Part shown: positions 26,621 through 34,132 of the stretch, in pieces
How positions within the stretch are numbered: the first letter of the stretch is position 1
Layout: every line of letters starts with the position of its first letter
Assembly: GCA_946612455.1 (NCBI GenBank)
Contig: CAMOER010000001.1
Coordinates: 62,001 to 126,000 of the forward strand
DNA: 64,000 nucleotides
DNA from: UBA3305 sp002373555
Lineage (GTDB): Bacteria; Bacillota; Clostridia; Lachnospirales; Lachnospiraceae
Direction of reading: 5' to 3'
Program-made: the position numbers and the translations under genes
Notes under the pieces: model-generated
Seen by the model: only the letters and a program-made list of their open reading frames with translations
The model's database searches: none
What the model was told of the DNA's origin: nothing

Positions 26621-27538
26621 CTATTTTACCGACCGCAGGTCCTCGATCATATCCAGCGTCGCCGCACGGGCCGCATCCGCAAACCCTTCCGCGCCGAACT
26701 TCGCATACTGCTCCTTCTTCCACGCCGCGATGATCCCCCGCGACGAATTCACGATCACACCCAGTCCATCCTGATCAAAATACGGCGCAAGCTCCGCCGC
26801 GCCCGCACCCTGCGCACCGTACCCCGGTACCAGGAACACCGTCTTCGGCATCAGCTTTCTCAGTTTCTCTCCCATCTCCGGATACGTCGCGCCGATCACG
26901 GCTCCCACCGCCGGATATTTCTCATACGGAACAGCTTCTCCCCATTCGCAGACCTTTTCACCGACAAGCTCATAAAGCGGCTTCCCGTCGATCAGCCTGT
27001 CCTGGAACTCTCCGCTCGAAGGATTCGAAGTCTTCACCAGCACAAAGATCCCCTTCCCGCAGCTCTCACACGCCTTCAGGAACGGCACGATCCCGTCCGA
27101 TCCCAGATACGGATTCACTGTCACAACATCCTCGTCAAATACCGGCAGACAGGCACTGCCCACCTGCACAGTTCCCAGATGCGCCGCCGCATAAGCTGCG
27201 GAGGTGGAGCCGATATCACCGCGCTTCACATCGCCGATTACGATCAGGCCTTTCTCATGACAGTAATCCACCGTCTTCTTACAAGCGATCAGTCCCGGGA
27301 TCCCGAACTGCTCATACATCGCGATCTGCGGCTTCACCGCTGGGATCAGATCATAAACGGCATCGATCAGACCTTTATTGAATCTCCATACAGCCTCGCC
27401 GGCTCCTTCCAGTGTCTCTCCACATTCCGCAAAAGCCGCCTGCAGGATCTGCTCCGGGACAAATCCCAGCTGGGGATCCAGTCCCACGACCACAGGCGCA
27501 TCCAGTTCGCTGATCCTCTTCATCAGTCTGTCCATCAT
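26621..27538 (-). CDS. pyrF: Orotidine 5'-phosphate decarboxylase
   Basis: Final step to UMP. A 305-aa enzyme of the longer (type 2) OMP decarboxylase subfamily. The catalytic Asp-Lys-Asp array lies in VIGDVKRGDIGSTSAAYA, and the N-terminus has PVVVGLDPQLG. The start is preceded by GGAGGATAAAG; either of two adjacent ATGs (27538 or 27535) may be used. It is the first pyrimidine gene here; I see no convincing promoter in the 67 nt before it, only a terminator-like hairpin. Confidence 0.95.
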   Translation of the reverse strand: MMDRLMKRISELDAPVVVGLDPQLGFVPEQILQAAFAECGETLEGAGEAVWRFNKGLIDAVYDLIPAVKPQIAMYEQFGIPGLIACKKTVDYCHEKGLIVIGDVKRGDIGSTSAAYAAAHLGTVQVGSACLPVFDEDVVTVNPYLGSDGIVPFLKACESCGKGIFVLVKTSNPSSGEFQDRLIDGKPLYELVGEKVCEWGEAVPYEKYPAVGAVIGATYPEMGEKLRKLMPKTVFLVPGYGAQGAGAAELAPYFDQDGLGVIVNSSRGIIAAWKKEQYAKFGAEGFADAARAATLDMIEDLRSVK

Positions 27539-27552
27539 ATCTTTATCCTCCG

Positions 27553-27603
27553 AAAAAAGCGGACTGAAAAGTCCGCTTCAAGCGGCTGCAGGTTCCCTGC
27601 AGC
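27553..27603 (-). terminator. Terminator after the protease gene / possible pyr attenuator
   Basis: Read on the minus strand, a GCTGCAGG/CCTGCAGC hairpin (27585-27603) is followed by AGCGGACT/AGTCCGCT (27558-27577) and six T residues. It ends the protease transcript. Because pyrF starts 14 nt later without a visible promoter, partial read-through, and thus attenuation of the pyr genes, is possible. Confidence 0.75.
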
Positions 27604-27605
27604 TG

Positions 27606-29117
27606 TTACTTGGCAGTATACATTTTAATACGCGCTGTCATCCCGCGTCTCATCACTCTGTCCAGCGCGCCCCAGTATCTTGCCCCCGCAAGGTCCTCCA
27701 GGCCGTCGCTGTCATAGTAATAACTCGTGCCGGCTTTCTGTTTCGTGGCAGCCTTCATCCATCCGTAATTCTCGGTAATATCCGTCATCGCGCTGGGATA
27801 TCCCTGGGAATTCGAAAATTTGACCGCGATCGTATAGGTATAGCCCTTTTTCAGTTTGATCGCTTTTTTCAGCTTCACCGTATAGAAACCGGCATTGCTG
27901 ATCACGCCGGTCTGCGCCTTCTTCAGAAGCTTCTTTCCAGAAAAAGGCTTTCCCTTCTTCGAATTTCTGTAGATCTGGATCGAATATTTCGTTCCTTCGC
28001 TCCATACCCCAAAGCCCACCGCCTTCAGCTTTTCCTTGCTGCCGCCGACAGCCTTGAATGTGTTGGCCAGTGTAAACGATCCCAGATTTGCGGCATAGAT
28101 CTCACCGGTCGCCGTGCCGCCGTCATACTGATAATTATAGGTATAATTATTCTTTTTCGCGACGTTGAATGCGACCGCAGTATTGGTCTGGCCCGCGCTC
28201 GTCAGAAGCGGGATATCCTCATAGGAAATGTACTGATAGCCATTATTTCCCCAGGATGTGCCCCACTGGTTCTTCACGATCCAGGCACCGTTGCCCGACG
28301 GCTTGATCACGAAATTATCCCTGCTGTAATTGTCATCCCAGCCGACGATGGCAATGGCATGATTATAATCATATTGATACGGGCAGAAATAAGCGCCGGT
28401 CGAATAGTTGTAGAAATACGGCTCGTCCGCAGCACTGTGATAATAATTCGCCGCTACAGCGCCGTATTTTTTGATCAGCGTCTTGACGCCCGTAAGATCA
28501 TTCATGGCCTTTATTTCAAAGCCCTGAACGTGCAGGATATCGTTCTTATAAGCCAGCGAAGACTTCAGCGTCTTCCCCATGGTCTTGCTGTACTTCGCCT
28601 TGCTTTCCTTCACCGGGCCTGCCCAGGTCAGAAGATGCAGGGCATTCTGCAGAATGTTCCCGCCCACATCATACCAGTGCGAGGCATTGATGTAAGACGG
28701 TACGGCAGTCGCCTTGTCCCCTTTGATTCCCTTCAGCGCATCTGTCTTCTTGTGATAAAAGAAATACGCCAGCTGGCTCTCGGACAGATCCAGCTTGGTG
28801 GTCGCTTTGGCGGATCCGATCTTCACCTTGTTTCTGACAGCGGACGCCTCCATGGCGGCACATACGGAAAAGAACGAGCATGTATTATATTTTCCCTGGT
28901 TCTTGACTTTGGAAATGTATTTCCCCACGGAAGTATATTTCGACGGCAGCGATGCGCCGTCCGCCGGAACAGCATCGGGGATTATGATCTCCGGAACAGG
29001 TGTATAGCTTGCCCCTGTTCCCCGTGTCTCAGTAGCCGGTGCCGCAGACGCTGCCGAAGGAAATGCCAGCATGACGGCAGCCGCCGCGCACAGTATTCTT
29101 CTCATTAGTCTGTCCAT
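27606..29117 (-). CDS. Secreted C1-family (papain-like) cysteine protease with lectin-like C-terminus
   Basis: From ATG 29117 (AGGAGG just upstream) this is a 503-aa exported protein with signal peptide MDRLMRRILCAAAAVMLAFP and an Ala-rich cleavage region. The papain triad is visible: Cys80 in NQGKYNTCSFFS (with the oxyanion Gln), His253 in NHAIAIVGWDD and Asn283 in KNQWGTSWG. Residues after about 310 form a beta-rich region with KLKKGYTYTIAVK, like the lectin-like domain often fused to clostridial C1 peptidases. A cell-surface or secreted protease, substrate unknown. Confidence 0.88.
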   Translation of the reverse strand: MDRLMRRILCAAAAVMLAFPSAASAAPATETRGTGASYTPVPEIIIPDAVPADGASLPSKYTSVGKYISKVKNQGKYNTCSFFSVCAAMEASAVRNKVKIGSAKATTKLDLSESQLAYFFYHKKTDALKGIKGDKATAVPSYINASHWYDVGGNILQNALHLLTWAGPVKESKAKYSKTMGKTLKSSLAYKNDILHVQGFEIKAMNDLTGVKTLIKKYGAVAANYYHSAADEPYFYNYSTGAYFCPYQYDYNHAIAIVGWDDNYSRDNFVIKPSGNGAWIVKNQWGTSWGNNGYQYISYEDIPLLTSAGQTNTAVAFNVAKKNNYTYNYQYDGGTATGEIYAANLGSFTLANTFKAVGGSKEKLKAVGFGVWSEGTKYSIQIYRNSKKGKPFSGKKLLKKAQTGVISNAGFYTVKLKKAIKLKKGYTYTIAVKFSNSQGYPSAMTDITENYGWMKAATKQKAGTSYYYDSDGLEDLAGARYWGALDRVMRRGMTARIKMYTAK

Positions 29118-29185
29118 ACAGCCTCCTGACACAAAACGGATGAGCGGCCTTTTCTTTCTGTTGGAACCGCTTCAGTTTCTTTAGA

Positions 29186-29213
29186 ATTATAGCATTGAAT
29201 CCGGTTATTTCAA
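29186..29213 (-). promoter_or_regulatory. Sigma-A promoter for the C1 protease
   Basis: TTGAAA (29208-29213) and a perfect TATAAT (29186-29191) with a 16-nt spacer on the minus strand. The -35 overlaps the stop codon of the pseudouridine synthase gene. Confidence 0.6.
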
Positions 29214-30088
29214 AGCAGTTTCCGCATATCCTCGGGAAGCGGCGCCGTAAGCTCCAGCTTTTCATCGGAGAAAGGCCGGTACAGGACCATTTTCCCGGCA
29301 TGCAGGGCAGCTCTGTCGATCCGGTCCGTGCACCCGCCGTAAAGTTGATCTCCCAGCAGCGGATGGCCTGCAGCCGCCATATGCACCCGGATCTGATGCA
29401 TGCGGCCGGTCAGGATCCGCAGATTGACAAGGGAAACATCCGCCGTCTCCCCGATCACTTCATAAACTGTTTTCGCATATTTTCCGTCTTCGGAAACGAT
29501 GACCCGGAGCGCATTTAACGGATCCCGCCGCAGCGGAAGTTCGATCTTCCCGCGCCGGTTCCCGAAATGCCCGGAAACGACCGCCGTATATTCTTTATAC
29601 AGCAGTTTTCTTTCCCGCTGTTTGATCAGCCTTGCCAGCGCTGTCCGGTTCTTTGCGAAGCAGATGACGCCGGACGTGGAGATATCCAGACGGCCGACCG
29701 GATGCGGGATCACCGGTTCGCCGTTCTCGCGGAAATGATAGACCAGACGGTTGACGATGGTATCCTCCTGATGGATGCCCGCCGGGTGCGAAGACACGCC
29801 TGCCGGCTTGTTCAGCGCGATGATATCCTCGTCTTCATACAGGATCGTGAGCGGCAGCGAAGACGGTCTGATGCTGTGTCCTTCCGCAGGCACGCTGCCC
29901 GCATCCGCATCCACAAGATCGCCGGGGTGCAGCATCTCCGTCACATAGACTTCCCGTCCGTTTACCAGAATACCGCCGTCCGTATATTTCAGCCTGCTGA
30001 TCTGCTTTTTCGTGAGCCCCATCCGGGTCCTTAAAAAATCATAGAGCCGGATCTCCGATTCGGCTCTGTCAGTAAGCCTTCTGCCCAT
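29210..30088 (-). CDS. RluA-family pseudouridine synthase
   Basis: A 292-aa enzyme that isomerises uridine to pseudouridine in rRNA or tRNA. It has an N-terminal S4 RNA-binding domain (LTKKQISRLKYTDGGILVNG), then the catalytic motif HPVGRLDISTSGVI with the essential Asp near residue 133. RILTGRMHQIRVHMA and HPLLGDQLYGG are further signatures. Closest to the RluD/YlyB group; the target site cannot be told. It lies 6 nt after the YbaK gene. Confidence 0.9.
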   Translation of the reverse strand: MGRRLTDRAESEIRLYDFLRTRMGLTKKQISRLKYTDGGILVNGREVYVTEMLHPGDLVDADAGSVPAEGHSIRPSSLPLTILYEDEDIIALNKPAGVSSHPAGIHQEDTIVNRLVYHFRENGEPVIPHPVGRLDISTSGVICFAKNRTALARLIKQRERKLLYKEYTAVVSGHFGNRRGKIELPLRRDPLNALRVIVSEDGKYAKTVYEVIGETADVSLVNLRILTGRMHQIRVHMAAAGHPLLGDQLYGGCTDRIDRAALHAGKMVLYRPFSDEKLELTAPLPEDMRKLL

Positions 30089-30094
30089 TTTCCC

Positions 30095-30592
30095 TTAAGC
30101 ATCCCGGCGGACAATGAAATCCGCCGTTTTCCCGGCAGCGGCGCGGATCAGATCGGCCGGTGCGAGCTCCAGCTGCAGGCCGAGCTTTCCGCCGCTGACC
30201 AGCACGGTCTCCAGATCCAGGATGCTCTCCTGGAAGAAGGTCGGAAAATGCTTCTTCATGCCGATGGAGGTGCAGCCGCCTCTCACGTAGCCGGTGAGCG
30301 CCGTCAGCTCCTTCAGCGGCAGCATTTCCAGGGATTTTTCGCCCGCGACCTTCGCCGATTTCTTGAAATCCAGTTCATCATCGATCGCCAGCACGAAAAC
30401 ATAATGCTCCTTCGACTTTCCGACCGTGACGAGCGTCTTGTAGACTTTTTCGTGCGGCAGGCCGAGCGTGTCAGCGATCTGGGCGCCGTCCGTAAATTCC
30501 GTGCACTCGTAGGTATGTGAAGAATAAGCGATCTTCTCCTTTTCCAGGATCCGCATCGCGTTCGTCTTGACTTCCTTTTCTTTCTTTCCCAT
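30095..30592 (-). CDS. ybaK: YbaK-type aminoacyl-tRNA deacylase
   Basis: A 165-aa protein of the YbaK/ProX editing superfamily; YbaK hydrolyses Cys-tRNA(Pro). Family segments VYKTLVTVGK, KKSAKVAGEKSLEMLP, GYVRGGCTSIGMKK and QLELAPADLI are all visible. It lies 33 nt after ispE and in series with the DUF5717 cluster genes. Confidence 0.9.
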   Translation of the reverse strand: MGKKEKEVKTNAMRILEKEKIAYSSHTYECTEFTDGAQIADTLGLPHEKVYKTLVTVGKSKEHYVFVLAIDDELDFKKSAKVAGEKSLEMLPLKELTALTGYVRGGCTSIGMKKHFPTFFQESILDLETVLVSGGKLGLQLELAPADLIRAAAGKTADFIVRRDA

Positions 30593-30625
30593 AATTTCCT
30601 CCGGCTTCTGTTCTTATTCCGGTTC

Positions 30626-31522
30626 TTACTGCATGTTGACCATCTCGCAGGAACAGATCCTGCAGCCGTAAAGCGGCGCCTCCGGATCGGTTTCTGCACC
30701 GGCTTTTTCCGCCAGCTCCTCAAACGCACGGTCACGCTTTTCCGTATTCTCAAAGATGCCGAATACAGCCGATCCGGATCCCGTCATCAGGCTTCCGCGC
30801 GCGCCGGCGGCAAGCAGGATTTCCTTCAGCAAACGGATCTTCTCCTTCTCCGGAACCGCATCCTCGAAAATGTTGTACAGAAGATCTGAGACTGCACCGG
30901 CATCCTCCGCTTCCAGTGCTTTTACCATCTGATCATTTCTGTTCTCATGACGGTCCGGCAGCAGCTCGTCCGTCCGGCGGTACATTTCACCCGTATTGAA
31001 CGAGTACGGCGGTTTGATGACCAGCAGCGGAAAAGCAGCCTTCGTGCAGATATGCATCAGACGCTCTCCCACGCCCAGGCCGCGGGTCGCATGACGGATC
31101 GTGCAGGCCGGCACGTCGGCGCCCAGACCGGCACCGATTCCGATCAGCTCCTGTTCGGTAAGATCCGGCAGATATTTTTCCGCGAGAAACGAGAGAAGCG
31201 CAGCCGCATCCGCGCTGCCGCCGCCCATCCCCGCGCCGGAAGGAATGTCCTTCGTAAGCGCGACCGTCAGTCCCGGGATCTTTCCGGGATATTTCTCCCG
31301 CATCGTCTCATACGCCCGGACCACCAGATTGTCCGCTGTCTGAAATGCCGGGATGCTGCAGGAAAAACGGAGCGCATCCGCATCGTTTTCCTCGATCTCC
31401 AGAAGATCGCAGAGACTCACCGGGGAAAAGATCAGATCCAGATCATGATAGCCGTCTTCCCTTTTTCCGAGCACGTGCAGCGTCAGGTTGATCTTGGCAT
31501 ACGCCTTTACTGTTTCCTTCAT
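30626..31522 (-). CDS. ispE: 4-diphosphocytidyl-2-C-methyl-D-erythritol kinase
   Basis: GHMP kinase of the MEP pathway. KAYAKINLTLHVLGKREDGY at the N-terminus and PSGAGMGGGSADAAA as ATP loop. Length is 298 aa from MKETVKAYA at 31522, preceded by GGAGATGAG. The ATG is two bases past the TGA of ispF, so the two MEP genes are coupled. The frame extends upstream to 31561 inside ispF, without support. Confidence 0.95.
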   Translation of the reverse strand: MKETVKAYAKINLTLHVLGKREDGYHDLDLIFSPVSLCDLLEIEENDADALRFSCSIPAFQTADNLVVRAYETMREKYPGKIPGLTVALTKDIPSGAGMGGGSADAAALLSFLAEKYLPDLTEQELIGIGAGLGADVPACTIRHATRGLGVGERLMHICTKAAFPLLVIKPPYSFNTGEMYRRTDELLPDRHENRNDQMVKALEAEDAGAVSDLLYNIFEDAVPEKEKIRLLKEILLAAGARGSLMTGSGSAVFGIFENTEKRDRAFEELAEKAGAETDPEAPLYGCRICSCEMVNMQ

Positions 31523-31523
31523 T

Positions 31524-32015
31524 TCAGATCTCATCTCCCGCTGTGAGTATGCAGAATACACTTACGCCGAGTCCCCGTCCGAAATCCGTGAGGCCCTCGC
31601 CGGTCGTCGCGGTGATCCCGATGTCACGGATTTCCATGCCCATGATCTCCGCAAGCGACTGCTTCATCGCATCCACTTTCGGCAGGATCTTCGGCCGCGC
31701 GCCTTCGATGCTGACGGAAAGATGAACGGGCCGCATCTTCATGGCGTGAAGATCCGCAAGCGCTGCTTTCAGATATTCGCGGCTGTCCTTGATGCCCGAA
31801 GCACACATCTCGTCCGCCACCGTACCAAGGATATTCCGTCCGGTAATGCCCGAAACGGCATTGGTCACCGCATGCAGCAGCACATCCCCGTCGCTGTTCG
31901 CAAGAAAGCCGGGCGTCCCGGCAAAACGCACGCCCGCAAGAATGCATTCTCCCTGACCGTCCGGCAAAAATCTGTGACTGTCCTGTCCTATCGCTGCCCT
32001 GATATTCACGTTCAT
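31524..32015 (-). CDS. ispF: Divergent 2-C-methyl-D-erythritol 2,4-cyclodiphosphate synthase
   Basis: A 163-aa IspF homologue. The zinc ligands are conserved: Asp12 and His14 (GQDSHRF) and His48 (SDGDVLLHAV). The C-terminal ATTGEGLTDFGRGLG replaces the usual ATTTE-GFTG pattern. The highly conserved DIG-x-HFPP segment of standard IspF is replaced by NILGTVADEMCASGIKDS. The neighbouring ispE supports the function, so this looks like a variant IspF class rather than another enzyme, but activity should not be taken for granted. Its ATG overlaps the stop of the 271-aa gene (ATGA). Confidence 0.8.
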   Translation of the reverse strand: MNVNIRAAIGQDSHRFLPDGQGECILAGVRFAGTPGFLANSDGDVLLHAVTNAVSGITGRNILGTVADEMCASGIKDSREYLKAALADLHAMKMRPVHLSVSIEGARPKILPKVDAMKQSLAEIMGMEIRDIGITATTGEGLTDFGRGLGVSVFCILTAGDEI

Positions 32016-32827
32016 AAACCTCCGACGCTCTGTCTGTACTGATCTTTCCAGGTCTTTACCAGATCCCGCAGGCCGGCAGCCCTTCTGATATTGTCCTTAT
32101 CGAACCATTCGGCGGCATCCTTTGCGCTTCCTGTATCCTCCGCATCCGTCTGGATCCGCCGGAATTCCGACTCCCACATAAAACGCTGCTGTTCATCCGG
32201 CTCCGGCATGACCGGCAGCGTAACGCCGGGATCCGCCAGCCGGATCTGATACAGCTTCTTCGCAGTCCTGTCATCCCCGAGCAGCTCATAGGCAAGGGAC
32301 ATGGATTCCGCGGCCTCCTGCCACAGATACTGCCTTGCATTGACGATGCCGAGAAGATAATAGATCCTTCCCGCAAAGGCCGGGTCCGCGAGCTCCGGGG
32401 CATTTCCGCCGAGAAGCTTCCGAAGCGTCAGATCCGCCGCTGAAAGCCTGCCGTGTTCGATCAGCAGCTCGGCTTTTTCCCGCATGCGGACCGGCGGCTT
32501 CTTCTGGGACTCCTGCCGCAGTTTTTCCCGGAAAGTATAAAGCTCATCGCTGTCATAATAATGGATATCCTGCAGGATGACGAGGAGAAGCTCGGAAAGA
32601 TCCGCCTGCGCCTTCCATTTCCGGAGCTTGTGCTCCAGGTCTTCCATGGCAAGCTCCTGTCCGATGAACCGGAACAGGCGCTCATCCAGGAAATCCTCTT
32701 CGATCAGCGTTGCATTGTGATAGATGTAATAACTCAGTTCTTCCGCAGAATACAGCATGATCCCGAGTTCCTGCACATAATACGGCTCGTTCACCTGCCT
32801 GTTCCTGCACAGCAGTACACTGCCCAT
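32012..32827 (-). CDS. Conserved protein of unknown function, third gene of the DUF5717/DUF5716 module
   Basis: A 271-aa soluble, mostly helical protein beginning GSVLLCRNRQVNEPYYVQEL. The middle (about 120-205) looks like helical repeats of TPR type (KAELLIEHGRLSAADLTLRK, YYLLGIVNARQYLWQEAAES). The C-terminus is a charged helix ending KDQYRQSVGGL. I know similar proteins next to DUF5716 genes in Lachnospiraceae but no assigned function. It starts 26 nt after DUF5716 and overlaps ispF. Confidence 0.7.
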   Translation of the reverse strand: MGSVLLCRNRQVNEPYYVQELGIMLYSAEELSYYIYHNATLIEEDFLDERLFRFIGQELAMEDLEHKLRKWKAQADLSELLLVILQDIHYYDSDELYTFREKLRQESQKKPPVRMREKAELLIEHGRLSAADLTLRKLLGGNAPELADPAFAGRIYYLLGIVNARQYLWQEAAESMSLAYELLGDDRTAKKLYQIRLADPGVTLPVMPEPDEQQRFMWESEFRRIQTDAEDTGSAKDAAEWFDKDNIRRAAGLRDLVKTWKDQYRQSVGGL

Positions 32828-32853
32828 AACGACCTCCGGGCACCTGATGCCCC

Positions 32854-34113
32854 TCAGATGTTGATATCTTTTCTGATCACGATTCCCGAGGAAGGGAAGA
32901 TCTCTCCGAATCCGAGATCCCTTACCCGGATCGTCAGCAGATCCTCTTCCGTAAAGGAAAGAATCACTTCGGTACGTGTCGTCTTGTTCGGCCGCTCCGG
33001 AAATTCGTCCAGGCTGACGCTCACCTTCTCCGCCTGCGGAAGGCCGTATCTTCTGACAAAGAACGTAAGCGCTTCCGTCCCGTCGGGGATCAGCTCCACG
33101 CTCGTACGCGCCTCATACCAGTTCGTTCCCATCTCCGTCAGCACCAGCTTCTCCGGGCGTCCGTCGTAACGGACATCCATCTCCACCGAAGCCTTCGTCC
33201 GGCCTTCGCACATGAAAACATACGGAAATGCCGTCTCCTCCTTCCGGGCATCCGCGGCAGCCACCGCTGCACCGGATGCGAAGATATGCTGTCCGGCGAA
33301 CACCTTGCGCTTAAAGCATACCTTTTTCAGGAAGCCCGGCGCCCAGTCCGTGGAAACGAAACCCTTTCCGGTCAGGATCACCGAGGAGATGATCTTTTTC
33401 GCGAGCAGCCTGTCCGCACAGGACGTGAGGATCGAATCGCCCATATGCTCTCCGGAAGCGGAATCCAGCACATTCAGGCTGAAGCCCTCCTCCAGCTTTT
33501 CCTTTGCCGCTTCGACCACCTGCGGATTGCGCCCCCGGACGACCCGCATTTCATAATAATCCAGTCCGTCATCCGTGAGGTCGAAAAGACTGACGCTGTT
33601 TGCCCAGACATCCTTCGGTCTGGACAGGACATAGTACAGGAAGCTTTCGCTGTGGCTCAGGATCCTGACCCGGTCTCTGCCCACGCCCAGTCTTTCGGCG
33701 ATCCGGATCAGCATATCCAGCACATTGCCGGAGAGCTTCCGGAGCGTGAAGACCAGGCTGTCCACATTCTCGCTCATAAAACGACTGGCGGTCATGTCCA
33801 TCAGCTGCTTGATGAACCGGTACAGCAGTTCCTCGGCCGAATACCGTACGCCTTCGATCGTCGCGCTGCCTTCCTGTTCGGCCATCCGGATCAGCTTGTC
33901 AGCCACCACGCCTTCGTTGAACAGCGCCCGCTTATAGGCTTCCTCGCCCACGAACCAGATGTCGGCTCTCTTTTTCTTGCAGATCATCGTGGGAATCAGA
34001 CAGGAAGCATCCTCCCGCGAGAGCATGAGCGCTTCTGTCTCCCTGCCCGCGGGTTCACAGACACATACCTGGCTGTAATCATCGCACAGATCTATTCCAA
34101 TTAACAATCCCAT
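32854..34113 (-). CDS. DUF5716 protein with Hsp70/actin-like ATPase fold
   Basis: A 419-aa soluble protein. The N-terminus GLLIGIDLCDDYSQVCV resembles the phosphate-1 loop of the Hsp70/actin/sugar-kinase superfamily (GIDLGTT-like). KTVIPTMI-like SCLIPTMICKKK and VGEEAYKRAL echo Hsp70 (IPS-V, G-AA), and VILTGKGF resembles the second phosphate loop. The last 100 residues are beta-rich (CEGRTKASVEMDVRYDG). I infer an Hsp70-like nucleotide-dependent factor; ATP binding is not proven. It sits 19 nt after the 1183-aa gene. Confidence 0.75.
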   Translation of the reverse strand: MGLLIGIDLCDDYSQVCVCEPAGRETEALMLSREDASCLIPTMICKKKRADIWFVGEEAYKRALFNEGVVADKLIRMAEQEGSATIEGVRYSAEELLYRFIKQLMDMTASRFMSENVDSLVFTLRKLSGNVLDMLIRIAERLGVGRDRVRILSHSESFLYYVLSRPKDVWANSVSLFDLTDDGLDYYEMRVVRGRNPQVVEAAKEKLEEGFSLNVLDSASGEHMGDSILTSCADRLLAKKIISSVILTGKGFVSTDWAPGFLKKVCFKRKVFAGQHIFASGAAVAAADARKEETAFPYVFMCEGRTKASVEMDVRYDGRPEKLVLTEMGTNWYEARTSVELIPDGTEALTFFVRRYGLPQAEKVSVSLDEFPERPNKTTRTEVILSFTEEDLLTIRVRDLGFGEIFPSSGIVIRKDINI

Positions 34114-34132
34114 AATCAGTACCCGTTCGCGT

